Of a DNA stretch of 32,685 bases, positions 8,307-16,457 are shown in pieces (within the stretch, counting starts at the first letter, position 1; every line of letters begins with the position of its first letter). Position numbers and translations under genes: made by a program. The stretch is from Candidatus Eiseniibacteriota bacterium (GTDB lineage: Bacteria > Eisenbacteria > RBG-16-71-46), in NCBI GenBank assembly GCA_005893225.1, contig VBOT01000102.1, positions 1-32,685 of the forward strand. Direction: 5' to 3'. The notes under the pieces are model-generated. The model saw only the letters and a program-made list of their open reading frames with translations. It made no database searches and was not told the DNA's origin.

Positions 8307-9446
8307 ATGTCCGGCATCACCACCCCGGCGCGGCGCGGCCTCGACGGCGTGGTCGCGGCGCAGACCCGGCTCTCTCACGTCGACGGCCTGGCGGGGGAGC
8401 TGATCATCGGCGGCTACGAGCTCAAGGAGCTGGCCGGCCGCGTCACCTTCGAGGAGGCGGCTCACCTGCTGTGGCGCGGCGCGCTTCCGGGCCCGGAACC
8501 GCTCTTGGCGCTGCGCCGCGAGATGGCCTCGCAGCGCGCCCTGCCCGAGGAGACCCTCCAGGTGGTGCGGGCGAGCCGGACGGCGCCGCCGATTGACGCC
8601 CTGCGCATGGCGTGTGCCACGCTGTCGCTCGACATGGCCGACCCGAACGACATCTCGCCCCAGGCCGATCTCGGCGACGCGCAGATGCTGACCGCGCGCT
8701 TTCCATCCATCGTCGCGGCCCACGCGCGCCTGAGCGCCGGGCTGGAGCCGATCGCCCCGCGCGCCGACCTCTCGCACGCGGCGAACTTCCTCTACATGGT
8801 GCACGGCAAGGAACCCGACCCGATCGCGGCTCGCGCCCTCGACACCTACTGGGTCACGGTCATCGACCACGGCATGAACGCCTCGACCTTCGCGGCGCGC
8901 GTCATCGCCAGCACGCGCTCGGACATGGTGAGCGCCGTGACCGGGGCGGTCGGCGCCCTCAAGGGGCCGCTTCACGGCGGCGCGCCGGGTCCGGTGCTCG
9001 ACATGCTGGTCGAGATCGGCGCGGCGGAGAAGGCCGAGGGGTGGCTCAAGCGGGAGCTGGCGGCCGGCGAGCGCATCATGGGCTTCGGTCACCGCGTCTA
9101 CAAGGTGCGCGACCCGCGGGCCGAAGTGCTGAGCAAGGTGGCGGACGAGATGAGCGCCGCGCACCTCGAGGACCGCAGGCTCTTCGACCTCGCCCGGGCC
9201 GTGGAGCAGATCGCGCTGCGGGTGCTCGAGGAGGAGAAGCCGGGTCGCAATCTCAAGACCAACGTCGAGTTCTACACCGCGCTGGTGCTCCAGTCGCTGG
9301 GGCTCAAGCCCCGCTCGTTCGTCGCGATGTTCGCCTGCGGGCGCGTCGCGGGCTGGTGCGCCCACGTCATCGAGCAGCACGCCGAGGATCACCTGATCCG
9401 CCCGCAGTCCGAATACGTGGGGCCGCGCGGACTCAAGACGGGCTAG
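8307..9446 (+). CDS. gltA: Citrate synthase (or 2-methylcitrate synthase), short CitA-like type
   Basis: 379 residues, the usual length of the short bacterial/archaeal type. It condenses oxaloacetate with acetyl-CoA in the TCA cycle; a propionyl-CoA preference cannot be excluded. Substrate-site blocks are DHGMNAS (His188), GPLHGGAP (His223), MGFGHRVYK (His262) and the C-terminal MFACGRVAGWCAHVIEQ with IRP and YVGP. His223 and His262 correspond to E. coli His264 and His305. The third catalytic residue, normally Asp in NVDFY, is Glu321 (NVEFY); from memory some CitA-type enzymes share this. AAAGGAGA precedes the start. The hydrolase gene follows after 8 nt and is probably co-transcribed. No other TCA gene is in the window. 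Confidence 0.93.
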   Translation: MSGITTPARRGLDGVVAAQTRLSHVDGLAGELIIGGYELKELAGRVTFEEAAHLLWRGALPGPEPLLALRREMASQRALPEETLQVVRASRTAPPIDALRMACATLSLDMADPNDISPQADLGDAQMLTARFPSIVAAHARLSAGLEPIAPRADLSHAANFLYMVHGKEPDPIAARALDTYWVTVIDHGMNASTFAARVIASTRSDMVSAVTGAVGALKGPLHGGAPGPVLDMLVEIGAAEKAEGWLKRELAAGERIMGFGHRVYKVRDPRAEVLSKVADEMSAAHLEDRRLFDLARAVEQIALRVLEEEKPGRNLKTNVEFYTALVLQSLGLKPRSFVAMFACGRVAGWCAHVIEQHAEDHLIRPQSEYVGPRGLKTG

Positions 9447-9454
9447 ACCCTCCG

Positions 9455-10351
9455 GTGGTGGCGCTGATCCTGCTCTCGGGCTGCGTGCTGGCGGTGGCCG
9501 CGGCGGGCGCGTCCGCGCTGCTCGGGCTCTACCCGCTCTTGCCCTCGGATCTCGGCGGGGTGCGGAACCTGGACCGCAAGGCGCGCCGCGAGCGGATCCC
9601 GGTGGGCGCGGGCGACTGGATCGACGGCTGGTACCTGAGCGGCACCCATCCCGCGGTGGTGATCATCTTTCACGGCTACGGCCGTAACCATCATCGCGCG
9701 TGGCGCTACGCCTCGTTCCTCCGGGCCGCGGGCTTCGCCATCCTCGCGGTCGACTTCCGCTCGTCCCGCTACCGGGGGCGGAAGCCCACGACGCTCGGGC
9801 ACTTCGAGCTCGAGGACGCGCGGGCGGCGCTCGACTGGGTGAGGCGGGAGCCCGGACTCGAGGGTCACCGGATCGCGCTGTTGGGCGAATCGCTGGGCGG
9901 CTCGGTGGCGCTGATGCTCGCCGCCGAGAGCCCCGACGTCGCGGCGGTGGTGGCCGACTGCGCCTTCAGCCACGGGTGCCAGGCGCTCGGGGATTCGTGC
10001 GAGCGCTGGGCGCGGGTGCCTCGCTGGCCCAGCGCCGAGCTGCTGCGCGCCCTGGGCAGGCTCGCGACCGGGCACGACCCGGGAGCGGCGGACGTGCTCT
10101 CCCGCGCGGCCCGGCTCACCGACCGGCCGGTGTTCTTCATCCACGCCATGGACGACAATCGCTTCGCGCCCGAGCAGGCGCGCGAGCTGTGGCGTGCGGC
10201 GGGATCGAAGGACCCGCTGTGGCTGATCCCCGGCGCCGGTCACAACGAGGGCTGGCTCAGGCAGCGGCGGCTCTACGAGCGCCGCGTGACCGCGTTCCTG
10301 GAGCGGCAGCTCCTCGGCGCCGGCGAGGGGATTCCGGCGGGAGTGATGTGA
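9455..10351 (+). CDS. Alpha/beta hydrolase with N-terminal membrane anchor
   Basis: 298 residues from GTG 9455 (GTG 9458 is equally possible). The longer open frame upstream is antisense-like overlap with citrate synthase. Residues 3-28 are hydrophobic (LILLSGCVLAVAAAG), an anchor or signal sequence. The catalytic core shows IIFHGYGRNH (oxyanion region), GESLGG with nucleophile Ser146, a probable acid in HAMDDNRFAP and the terminal His in GAGHNEG. It resembles the Hydrolase_4/YqkD-type esterases that act at the membrane or in the periplasm; the substrate is unknown. The 8-nt distance from the gltA stop suggests translational coupling. It is convergent with the shell-protein gene. Confidence 0.83.
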   Translation: MVALILLSGCVLAVAAAGASALLGLYPLLPSDLGGVRNLDRKARRERIPVGAGDWIDGWYLSGTHPAVVIIFHGYGRNHHRAWRYASFLRAAGFAILAVDFRSSRYRGRKPTTLGHFELEDARAALDWVRREPGLEGHRIALLGESLGGSVALMLAAESPDVAAVVADCAFSHGCQALGDSCERWARVPRWPSAELLRALGRLATGHDPGAADVLSRAARLTDRPVFFIHAMDDNRFAPEQARELWRAAGSKDPLWLIPGAGHNEGWLRQRRLYERRVTAFLERQLLGAGEGIPAGVM

Positions 10352-10411
10352 GGCCGCAACCGGCCGCTCGCCCGGAAGCGTCTCCTGGCGCGGCGCCGTG
10401 GCGCCGGCCCG

Positions 10412-11053
10412 CTACGCTGCTCCGCCCCGCGAGCCTTCCTTGCCGCTCACGGTCTGGAGCCCCCGGAGCGCCGCGTCGCGCGCCGCGTCGATCTGGGCCT
10501 CCGGCCCCGAGAGGTAGAGACGGCCGAAGGCGCCGAACAGCGAGGCGTCGATCATTTTGACCCGCGCCGCCTTCAAGGCCTCGTTGGCGGCGAACGCGAC
10601 GTAGCCCGCCGGCTCGGTCTCGAGGATGAACAGCGACTCGCCGGCGATCAGCATGTCGCCGTAGCGGATGCGGTTGATGAGCTGGGCATGGTAGGGCTCG
10701 ACCGCCCGGATGACCTGGTCCGAGACCACGCGCGGCTTCACCCGATCGGCCTCGCCGATGCCGAGATGGCTCAGCACCGCCTGTCCCCCGAGCAGGACCT
10801 GGCCCTTGTCATCGTGATGGATCTCGAGCAGGCCGAAGGCGCGCTCCACCACCATGATCGCCGGGGTCGCCCGCGTGGCCTTGAGTGCCACGTCCATGAT
10901 GCGGTTGATGATCAGGCCGGGAGCGGTCTCGATGAACATCGATGCCACGCCCGCCACCGGCAGGAATCCGCGCGCGGTGGTGCCGATGAACGCCGCGAGC
11001 TGGGGCTGGAGGCTGTCGAGGAAGACGTAGGTCCTGAGGGTCACTTCGGCCAT
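10412..11053 (-). CDS. EutL-like bacterial microcompartment shell protein (BMC-T, tandem BMC domains)
   Basis: 213 residues, close to EutL (219). Two BMC-like halves can be seen. The first spans ~28-110 ([21 protein letters not shown]). The second spans ~125-205 ([25 protein letters not shown], then [19 protein letters not shown]) and parallels EutL's second domain, with its -EATYGIDAALKSADV- and later FLTGS-AACKAACNAF blocks. The N-terminal strand arrangement fits the permuted BMC fold. Trimers of such proteins form pseudohexameric shell tiles, some with gated pores. No other shell protein, vertex protein, aldehyde dehydrogenase or signature enzyme is in the window, so the role here is unknown. 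No Shine-Dalgarno precedes the ATG; a promoter places the transcript start at the start codon. Confidence 0.8.
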   Translation of the reverse strand: MAEVTLRTYVFLDSLQPQLAAFIGTTARGFLPVAGVASMFIETAPGLIINRIMDVALKATRATPAIMVVERAFGLLEIHHDDKGQVLLGGQAVLSHLGIGEADRVKPRVVSDQVIRAVEPYHAQLINRIRYGDMLIAGESLFILETEPAGYVAFAANEALKAARVKMIDASLFGAFGRLYLSGPEAQIDAARDAALRGLQTVSGKEGSRGGAA

Positions 11054-11061
11054 GGCGGGGC

Positions 11062-11090
11062 ACCTTAGCGGCGGCCCCGAAGGTCGTCAA
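11062..11090 (-). promoter_or_regulatory. Predicted leaderless promoter of the BMC shell-protein gene
   Basis: On the minus strand: TTGACG (11085-11090), a 17-bp spacer and TAAGGT (11062-11067). The -10 ends 8 nt before the ATG at 11053. It lies in the 54-bp gap after the ABC-F gene, so the shell gene can be transcribed separately from that operon. Confidence 0.6.
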
Positions 11091-11107
11091 CCAGCGGCTG
11101 GTGTCTC

Positions 11108-13102
11108 CTACCCTGTCTTCCGGTCCAGCTCCGCGAGGCGCTGCCACAGCGACTCGACCTCGGCGCGCAGGCGCTCGTAACGGGTCACCAGCTCGCGCGC
11201 CCGCTCGCCGTCGCGGTACACGTCCGGGTCGGCGAGCTCGGCCTCGAGCTTGGCGATGCTCGCCTCGCGACTCTCGATGTCGCTCTCGACGCGGCGAGCC
11301 TCGCGCTCGCGTTTCCGGTCCTCGCTCGGTCCGCGCCGGGCCGTCGCGCGCGCGCCGCGGGGCGCGGCCGCCGGAGAGGCCCCGGGAGCTCGCGCCGGGG
11401 CGGCGGGAGCGCCCGGGCCGGCGGCGCGAGACGCCGCCTTGCCGCCCGCGCCCGCGCGCGTCTCCTCCCCGGGGCTCTCCGTCGCCGCGGTTCGGGCGAG
11501 GCGGGCGGACTCGTAGTCCTCGTAGCCTCCGGGGTACAGCACCACGCGCCCGTCGCCGACCTCCAGCACGCGGGACGCCACGCGGGCCATCAGCGAGCGG
11601 TCGTGAGTGACCACCACCACCGCGCCGAGGTACTGGCCGAGGGCCTCCTCGAGCACCTCCTTGCCGGCGAGGTCGAGGTGGTGCGTGGGCTCGTCCAGCA
11701 GGATGAGGTTGGCGGGCTCCATCAAGATGCGCGCCAGGGCCACCCGCTGGCGCTCGCCCCCCGACAGCACCCCGCAGCGCTTGAACACGTCGTCGCCCGT
11801 GAACAGGAAGCTGCCGAGCAGCGAGCGCAGCCTCGGGCGCCACTCGGGCGGGGCCGCCGCCTCGAGGGCCTCCAGCACCGTGCGGCCGGTCTCGAGCGTC
11901 TCGGCGGCGTGCTGCGCGAAGTAGGCGAGTCGGGTGTGGGGGTAGACCTCGCGGGCCCCGGCGCGCGGCTCGAGCTGGCCCGCCAGCACCCTCAGCAGCG
12001 TCGTCTTCCCGGCGCCGTTCGCCCCCACGATCGCCACCTTGTCGCCGCGCTCGAGCTCGACGTCGGCGTGCGCGAAGACGTCCCGGGCGTCGTAGCCGAA
12101 GGCGACGTCGCGCAGCCGCACCAGCGTCCGGCCGGCATGGGGCGGCTCGGGGAACTGGAAGCGGATGCCCTTGGGGCGCCGCGGCAGCACGACGCGCTCC
12201 TCGGCCAGGCGCCGGATCTGCTTCCGCTTGCTCTGGGCCTGCGAGGCCTTGGTGTTCTTGGCGCCGAAGCGCTCCACGAAGCGCGTCAGCTGGGCGATGC
12301 GCTGCTCGACCTGGGCGTTGTGCGCCTCTATCCGCTCCCGGCGCGACTCGCGCTCCTCCAGGTAGCGCGTGAACTTCATCGGAAAGCCGGTCAGGGCTCC
12401 GGCGTCCAGCTCGCGCACCTCGGTGGCGGCGCGGTCGAGGAACACCCGGTCGTGCGAGACGATCACCAGCCCGCCGTGGAACTCCTCGAGGTAATCCTCC
12501 AGCCACTCCATGGCGGGCAGGTCGAGATGGTTGGTGGGCTCGTCGAGGAACAGCAGCGTGGGATCGGTGAGCAGGAGCGAGGCCAGCGCGGCGCGCATGC
12601 GCCACCCGCCGGAGAACTCGGTCAGCCCCCGGTCCTGGTCGGCGCGCGAGAACCCGAGCCCCCCCAGCACCCGCCGCGCCTCCGGCTCGAGGGCGTGCTC
12701 GTCGGCGAGCTCGAGGTGGTGCTGGAGCTCGCCGGCGCGCTCGAGGAGCGACTCCAGTGTGGGGTCGTCGGGGGCGATGCCGTCCAGCCGCCGGTGCAGG
12801 AGGTCGAGCTCCTCCCGCATCTCGATCAGGTGGCGATGGGCCTCCATGGCGCGCTCCAGCACCGTCCCGTCGTAGCGCTCCGCGGCCTCCTGGGGCAGAT
12901 AGCCGAGCCGCGTGCCGCGCGCGAGCACGCGCGCGCCCGACTCGGGCGCGTACTCGCCCAGCATGACCTTGAGGAGGGTGGTCTTGCCGGCGCCGTTCGG
13001 CCCCACCAGCGCGCAGCGGTCCCCGGGCGAGAGCACCCAGTTGACGCGGTCGAACAGCACCCTCTGGCCGATGGAATAGCGCAGGTTCTGGAGCTGGATC
13101 AT
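11108..13102 (-). CDS. ABC-F family ATP-binding protein (Uup/YheS/EttA-like)
   Basis: 664 residues with two ABC domains and no membrane segment. Domain 1 has Walker A GPNGAGKT (34-41), signature FSGGWRMRAALASLLL and Walker B LLFLDEPTNHLDL. A charged linker with the ABC-tran extension follows (VEQRIAQLTRFVERFGAKNTKA). Domain 2 has GANGAGKTT, LSGGERQRVALARIL and LILLDEPTHHLDL. After residue ~535 comes an Ala/Pro/Gly-rich segment and a C-terminal coiled coil like the Uup C-terminal domain. ABC-F proteins act on the ribosome in translation control or antibiotic protection, or (Uup) near DNA. This one looks like a housekeeping type. The M29 gene lies 47 nt upstream on the same strand, suggesting an operon. 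Confidence 0.93.
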   Translation of the reverse strand: MIQLQNLRYSIGQRVLFDRVNWVLSPGDRCALVGPNGAGKTTLLKVMLGEYAPESGARVLARGTRLGYLPQEAAERYDGTVLERAMEAHRHLIEMREELDLLHRRLDGIAPDDPTLESLLERAGELQHHLELADEHALEPEARRVLGGLGFSRADQDRGLTEFSGGWRMRAALASLLLTDPTLLFLDEPTNHLDLPAMEWLEDYLEEFHGGLVIVSHDRVFLDRAATEVRELDAGALTGFPMKFTRYLEERESRRERIEAHNAQVEQRIAQLTRFVERFGAKNTKASQAQSKRKQIRRLAEERVVLPRRPKGIRFQFPEPPHAGRTLVRLRDVAFGYDARDVFAHADVELERGDKVAIVGANGAGKTTLLRVLAGQLEPRAGAREVYPHTRLAYFAQHAAETLETGRTVLEALEAAAPPEWRPRLRSLLGSFLFTGDDVFKRCGVLSGGERQRVALARILMEPANLILLDEPTHHLDLAGKEVLEEALGQYLGAVVVVTHDRSLMARVASRVLEVGDGRVVLYPGGYEDYESARLARTAATESPGEETRAGAGGKAASRAAGPGAPAAPARAPGASPAAAPRGARATARRGPSEDRKREREARRVESDIESREASIAKLEAELADPDVYRDGERARELVTRYERLRAEVESLWQRLAELDRKTG

Positions 13103-13149
13103 GGATGTCGGGTGGCCGCGAGCCGCGGTCGGCCAGGGCCCGAGGCCGG

Positions 13150-14268
13150 CTACAGGTTCAGCCGTTCGGGGTTGAGGCCATCGAGCTCGGGCACCACGAA
13201 GCGGCCGTCCCGGCGCACCAGCTCGCCGTCGAACCAGACCTCGCCGCCGCCGTACTCGGGCCGCTGGATCAGCACCAGGTCCCAGTGGATCTGGGAGCGG
13301 TTGCCGTTGTCGGCCGCCGCGTAGGCCTGGCCGGGCGTGAGATGGAGCGAGCCCGAGATCTTCTCGTCGAACAGCGTGTCGTTCATCGGGTGGAGGACGT
13401 AGGGATTCAGGCCGAGCGAGAACTCGCCGACGTGACGGGCGCCTTCATCGGTGTCGAGCAGGGCGTCGAGCTTGTCCTGCGGCTGGCCGGCCGCCCGGAC
13501 GATCCGTCCGCTCTCGAAGGTGAAGCTCACCCGGTCGAAGGTGGTCCCGAGGTAGAGCGAAGGAGTGTTGAAGGCGATCGTGCCGTTCACCGAGTCCCGC
13601 ACCGGGGCGGTGAAGCACTCGCCGTCGGGGAGGTTGCGGCGTCCCTCGCAGGGGACCACGCCGATCCCCTTGATGCTGAAGCTCAGATCGGTGCCGGCGC
13701 CCCGGATCCGGACCCGGTCGGTGCGTCTCATGCGCTCGGCGAGCGGCCGCATGCCGTCGGCCAGGCGCGCGTAGTCGAGCGTGCACACCCGGTAGAAGAA
13801 GTCCTCGAACTGCTCGGAGCTCATCTGGGCCATTTGCGCCATCGAGGCGGTCGGGTAGCGCAGCACCACCCAGCGGGTGTGGTTCACGCGATGGGTGAGG
13901 TGGACCGGCTTGAGGACCAGGGCGCTGTAGAGCGCCAGGCGGTCGGGCGGAACATCGGCGAGCTCGGAGCTGTTGTGGGCGGCGCGCAGGCCCACGTACG
14001 CCTGCACCTTCTCCATCTGGGCCAGCTCGATCTCGGCCTGGAGCCGGAACTGCGCCTCGCTGCCGCCGGAGACGAGCGCGCGGGTCACGGCGTTGCTGCG
14101 CAGCGCGACGAGCGGAATCGCTCCGACGCGGTGGATCGCCTCGATCAGGTCGAGCACCAGGCCGTCGCAGAGATCGGTCGACTCGATCAGGGCCGTCTCT
14201 CCGGCCCTGATCGCTGTGGAATGCCCGACCACGACTTGGGCGAGTCGGGCGTTGCGCGGATCGCGCAT
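13150..14268 (-). CDS. M29 family aminopeptidase (AmpS/AmpT-like)
   Basis: 372 residues from the ATG at 14268, which has GAGGAG just upstream; an in-frame ATG at 14301 lacks one. Two-metal ligands of M29 enzymes are recognisable: Glu217 (LPDGECF), Glu282 (HVGEFSLGLNP), His309 (GSLHL), His328 and Asp330 (IHWD). Their order and first spacings fit Thermus aminopeptidase T (Glu250, Glu316, His345, His376, Asp378). It lacks a signal peptide, so it is a cytoplasmic enzyme removing N-terminal residues from peptides. Its promoter is back to back with that of the oxidoreductase gene. Confidence 0.88.
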   Translation of the reverse strand: MRDPRNARLAQVVVGHSTAIRAGETALIESTDLCDGLVLDLIEAIHRVGAIPLVALRSNAVTRALVSGGSEAQFRLQAEIELAQMEKVQAYVGLRAAHNSSELADVPPDRLALYSALVLKPVHLTHRVNHTRWVVLRYPTASMAQMAQMSSEQFEDFFYRVCTLDYARLADGMRPLAERMRRTDRVRIRGAGTDLSFSIKGIGVVPCEGRRNLPDGECFTAPVRDSVNGTIAFNTPSLYLGTTFDRVSFTFESGRIVRAAGQPQDKLDALLDTDEGARHVGEFSLGLNPYVLHPMNDTLFDEKISGSLHLTPGQAYAAADNGNRSQIHWDLVLIQRPEYGGGEVWFDGELVRRDGRFVVPELDGLNPERLNL

Positions 14269-14320
14269 CGGGGTCTCCTCGGATGGCTCCGGAGCCTGCA
14301 AGTGTCTCGAAGGGCGAGCG

Positions 14321-14329
14321 AGAATAGCA
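14321..14329 (-). promoter_or_regulatory. Extended -10 promoter of the M29 aminopeptidase gene
   Basis: TGCTATTCT on the minus strand is a TGN extension plus TATTCT; no clear -35. A leader of about 45 nt carrying the GAGGAG ribosome site is predicted for the start at 14268. Confidence 0.45.
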
Positions 14330-14341
14330 CAACGCCCCGGT

Positions 14342-14370
14342 TTGACGCCTCGCGCACCGCCCGGCAGGAT
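14342..14370 (+). promoter_or_regulatory. Predicted promoter of the Gfo/Idh/MocA oxidoreductase gene
   Basis: TTGACG (14342-14347), 17 bp, CAGGAT (14365-14370); good -35, weak -10. It diverges from the M29 promoter within 137 bp, so the two could share a regulator. Confidence 0.4.
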
Positions 14371-14405
14371 GCGCCTCCGGTCCCAGGGGAGAATCGGAGC
14401 GGCGC

Positions 14406-15521
14406 ATGAGACGTTTCACGGTTGCCATCGGCGGCACCTCGTTCGGCCGGTCCGTGCAGGCGGTCGCGTTCCAGCGCCATCCCGGCTTCGAGCTCGTGGC
14501 TCTCGCCGGCTCCGACCCGGGGAGGACGCGGCGGATCGCCGACGAGCTGGGGGTCGCGGGCGCTTACACCGACTGGGCGCGCATGCTCCACGAGCTCGAG
14601 CCCGCGCTGGCCAGCGTCGCGAGTCCGGTCGACCTGCACCACCCAATGACGATGACGGCGCTCGAGCGCGGCAGCCACGTGCTGTGCGAGAAGCCCACGG
14701 CCTTGAATCGCTTCCAGGCGGCCGAGATGCGCGATCGGGCGCTCGAACTCGGGCGCGTCGGGGCGGTCAATCACGAGTTCCGCTTCTTCCCGGCCCGGCG
14801 TCACGCGCTCGATCTCGTGCGGCGAGGAGCGATCGGTGTCCCGCGGCGCGGCGAGATCCTCGGTCGCTACGCGCTCTGGCCGCGTCCGGACTCGCGGGCC
14901 ATGACCTGGCTCTCGGAGCGCGCGCGCGGCGGTGGGATCCTCGGCGCCCTGGGCTCACACCACACCGATTGCCTGCGCCAGTTCTTCGGCGAGCCGCGGC
15001 GCGCCCTGGCGTCGGTGCGAGTGGACCAGCCGCGCCGGGGGCCGACCGCCGAGGTCGCCGCCGAAGGCCAGGCGACGGCGGACGACGCCTGCACGGTGCA
15101 CTACGAGTTCGAGGGCGGCGCCACCGGGATCGTGGACCTGTGCGCGTGGGCGGCTTACCGCTGGGAGCGCTTCGAGGTGATGGGGAGCGAGGCCACGCTG
15201 CGCTGGGACGAAACCGGCTACCGGCTGTGGCGGGTGGTCCCGAAACAGAGCCCGGAGGAGCTGGAGATCCCCGAGGAGCACCGGCTCTCGCCGCGCGAGG
15301 GCGACGCGGCGCTCGTGGCGCCCTTCACGGTGATGGTGGAGCGCCTGCACCGGGCCCTGAGCGGCGAGGCTCCGATGGAGCCTCATCTCGGAGACGCGGT
15401 GGCGGTCCAGAGCGCGCTCGACGCCGCACGTCTCTCGAGCGCGGCGGGCGAGTGGATATCGGTCGACATTCCGGGCTCCGTTCCGCGCCCGGGCCGCGGG
15501 GCCCCCGAGGTGCAGCCGTGA
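14406..15521 (+). CDS. Gfo/Idh/MocA family NAD(P)-dependent oxidoreductase
   Basis: 371 residues. The Rossmann N-terminus reads VAIGGTSFG (7-14), a variant in which one glycine of the usual nucleotide-binding loop is replaced. The family EKP motif is at 95-97 (LCEKPTALN), with its lysine contacting cofactor and substrate. GALGSHHTDCLRQFFG carries the catalytic-type His of the C-terminal alpha/beta domain. Enzymes of this family oxidise, reduce or epimerise sugars, inositols or related polyols; the substrate cannot be read here. No sugar-metabolism neighbours are present. It is separated from the next gene by 118 bp containing a promoter. Confidence 0.88.
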   Translation: MRRFTVAIGGTSFGRSVQAVAFQRHPGFELVALAGSDPGRTRRIADELGVAGAYTDWARMLHELEPALASVASPVDLHHPMTMTALERGSHVLCEKPTALNRFQAAEMRDRALELGRVGAVNHEFRFFPARRHALDLVRRGAIGVPRRGEILGRYALWPRPDSRAMTWLSERARGGGILGALGSHHTDCLRQFFGEPRRALASVRVDQPRRGPTAEVAAEGQATADDACTVHYEFEGGATGIVDLCAWAAYRWERFEVMGSEATLRWDETGYRLWRVVPKQSPEELEIPEEHRLSPREGDAALVAPFTVMVERLHRALSGEAPMEPHLGDAVAVQSALDAARLSSAAGEWISVDIPGSVPRPGRGAPEVQP

Positions 15522-15548
15522 CGGGGGGGTGCGCGAGGGCCGGCGGCA

Positions 15549-15579
15549 TTGGACCCTCCGAGGGCGGCGCCGTTATACT
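15549..15579 (+). promoter_or_regulatory. Predicted promoter of the unknown gene at 15640
   Basis: TTGGAC (15549-15554) and TATACT (15574-15579), one of the best -10 boxes in the window; the 19-bp spacer is long. The predicted leader is about 54 nt. Confidence 0.5.
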
Positions 15580-15639
15580 CCGAAACGCCGGTCGGAGGGC
15601 GGCCGGCGCCGTCGATTTCAGGCCGCAGAGGAGCATTCC

Positions 15640-16368
15640 ATGGCGGATTGGGATGTGATCGCCAAGCAGCGCTTGACCGAAGACTGGTCGACGCTTCGCG
15701 CCTCGTACCTGCCCTTGAACCAGGCCATGCGCCGCACCGTGGAGTTCATCGACAAGGGGGAGGGCAGCTTCGCCGACCTGCTGGTCGTGGCGCGCGAGCG
15801 GCTCGAGGGCACGCTCAAGAACCTGACGGCGCTGTGCAACCGGCGCTCGCCGTGGGTGAGGCTCGAGGCCATCCGCAACCTCCGCGTGCTGGCCACCGGC
15901 CTCAAGGGCGCGGCCGACGACGACCCGCGAGCGCTGCTGCGTTTCTTGTTCGCCCTGAGCGAGTTGCTGTCCAATGTGTGGAAGGACGCCCCCGCCGAGG
16001 GCCGAGTGGCCGAGAACCTGGTGCTCCGGGGACAGCCCGAGTTCTGGTTCGGGTGCGACTGCTGCGCCGTGGGCGTGCTCAAGCCCGCGCGCCCCGACGA
16101 CCCGCCCGATCTGACGCGGGGCAAGGAGGTCAGCATCGTGTGGGAGGTGGACGCCCTGTTCGCCTGGACCCTGGACGAGTTCGAGGACTTCCTCGCCAGC
16201 GAGCGCTACTCGCTGCCGGGGACCCCGAAGATCGCGGCCACCGAGGATCTCGGACTGCCCGTGGTGGATGTTCCGTCGGAATGCCTGCGTCGCGGCAACG
16301 AGCTGTTCGGCGCCCAGGGCGGCGGCTTGTTCGTGCCGCTCGACCTCAAGCACGTCGAGCTCACCTAG
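15640..16368 (+). CDS. Protein of unknown function with a Cys cluster
   Basis: 242 residues from ATG 15640, with GAGGAG at correct distance. There is no signal peptide or membrane segment. The N-terminal half (residues 1-120) is predicted helical, rich in Leu/Arg/Glu, and includes a stretch (SPWVRLEAIRNLRVLATGL) that looks like one HEAT-type helix pair. Residues ~127-140 contain FGCDCCAVG, three cysteines close together that could bind metal or form disulfides. The C-terminal part is beta/acidic. I do not recognise the family. The downstream gene for a small exported Cys/His protein starts 89 nt later and may be co-transcribed. Confidence 0.75.
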   Translation: MADWDVIAKQRLTEDWSTLRASYLPLNQAMRRTVEFIDKGEGSFADLLVVARERLEGTLKNLTALCNRRSPWVRLEAIRNLRVLATGLKGAADDDPRALLRFLFALSELLSNVWKDAPAEGRVAENLVLRGQPEFWFGCDCCAVGVLKPARPDDPPDLTRGKEVSIVWEVDALFAWTLDEFEDFLASERYSLPGTPKIAATEDLGLPVVDVPSECLRRGNELFGAQGGGLFVPLDLKHVELT

Positions 16369-16400
16369 CTCCTCCGCGCGACGGTCGCTTGCAGCTAGGG

Positions 16401-16412
16401 CCGAACGTTCGG
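16401..16412 (+). promoter_or_regulatory. 12-bp perfect palindrome upstream of the small exported protein gene
   Basis: CCGAACGTTCGG is fully self-complementary and lies 45 bp before the start at 16458, in the gap after the unknown gene. It could be an operator, but a GC-rich genome yields such palindromes by chance. Confidence 0.25.
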
Positions 16413-16457
16413 GCCGAAGCTGGCCGCGTGGATTCCGCAACTCTCGAGGAGGAACCC

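Noticed and set aside
9444-9449. TAGACC as a -10 promoter box before the hydrolase gene
   Set aside because: It includes the TAG stop codon of citrate synthase and lacks the final T and a -35; the 8-nt gap is better explained by co-transcription.
10352-10411. GC-rich palindromes between the hydrolase and BMC genes as a bidirectional terminator
   Set aside because: Stems can be drawn (for example GGCGCC repeats) but none is followed by a T-tract on either strand, so a terminator call is not supported.
13105-14409. 434-codon open frame on the plus strand
   Set aside because: Antisense shadow of the M29 aminopeptidase; the metal ligands are all in the minus-strand frame.
16401-16412. Palindrome CCGAACGTTCGG as a LexA (SOS) box
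   Set aside because: The known Gram-positive-type box has a 4-bp spacer between GAAC and GTTC; here there is none, and the neighbours are not repair genes.
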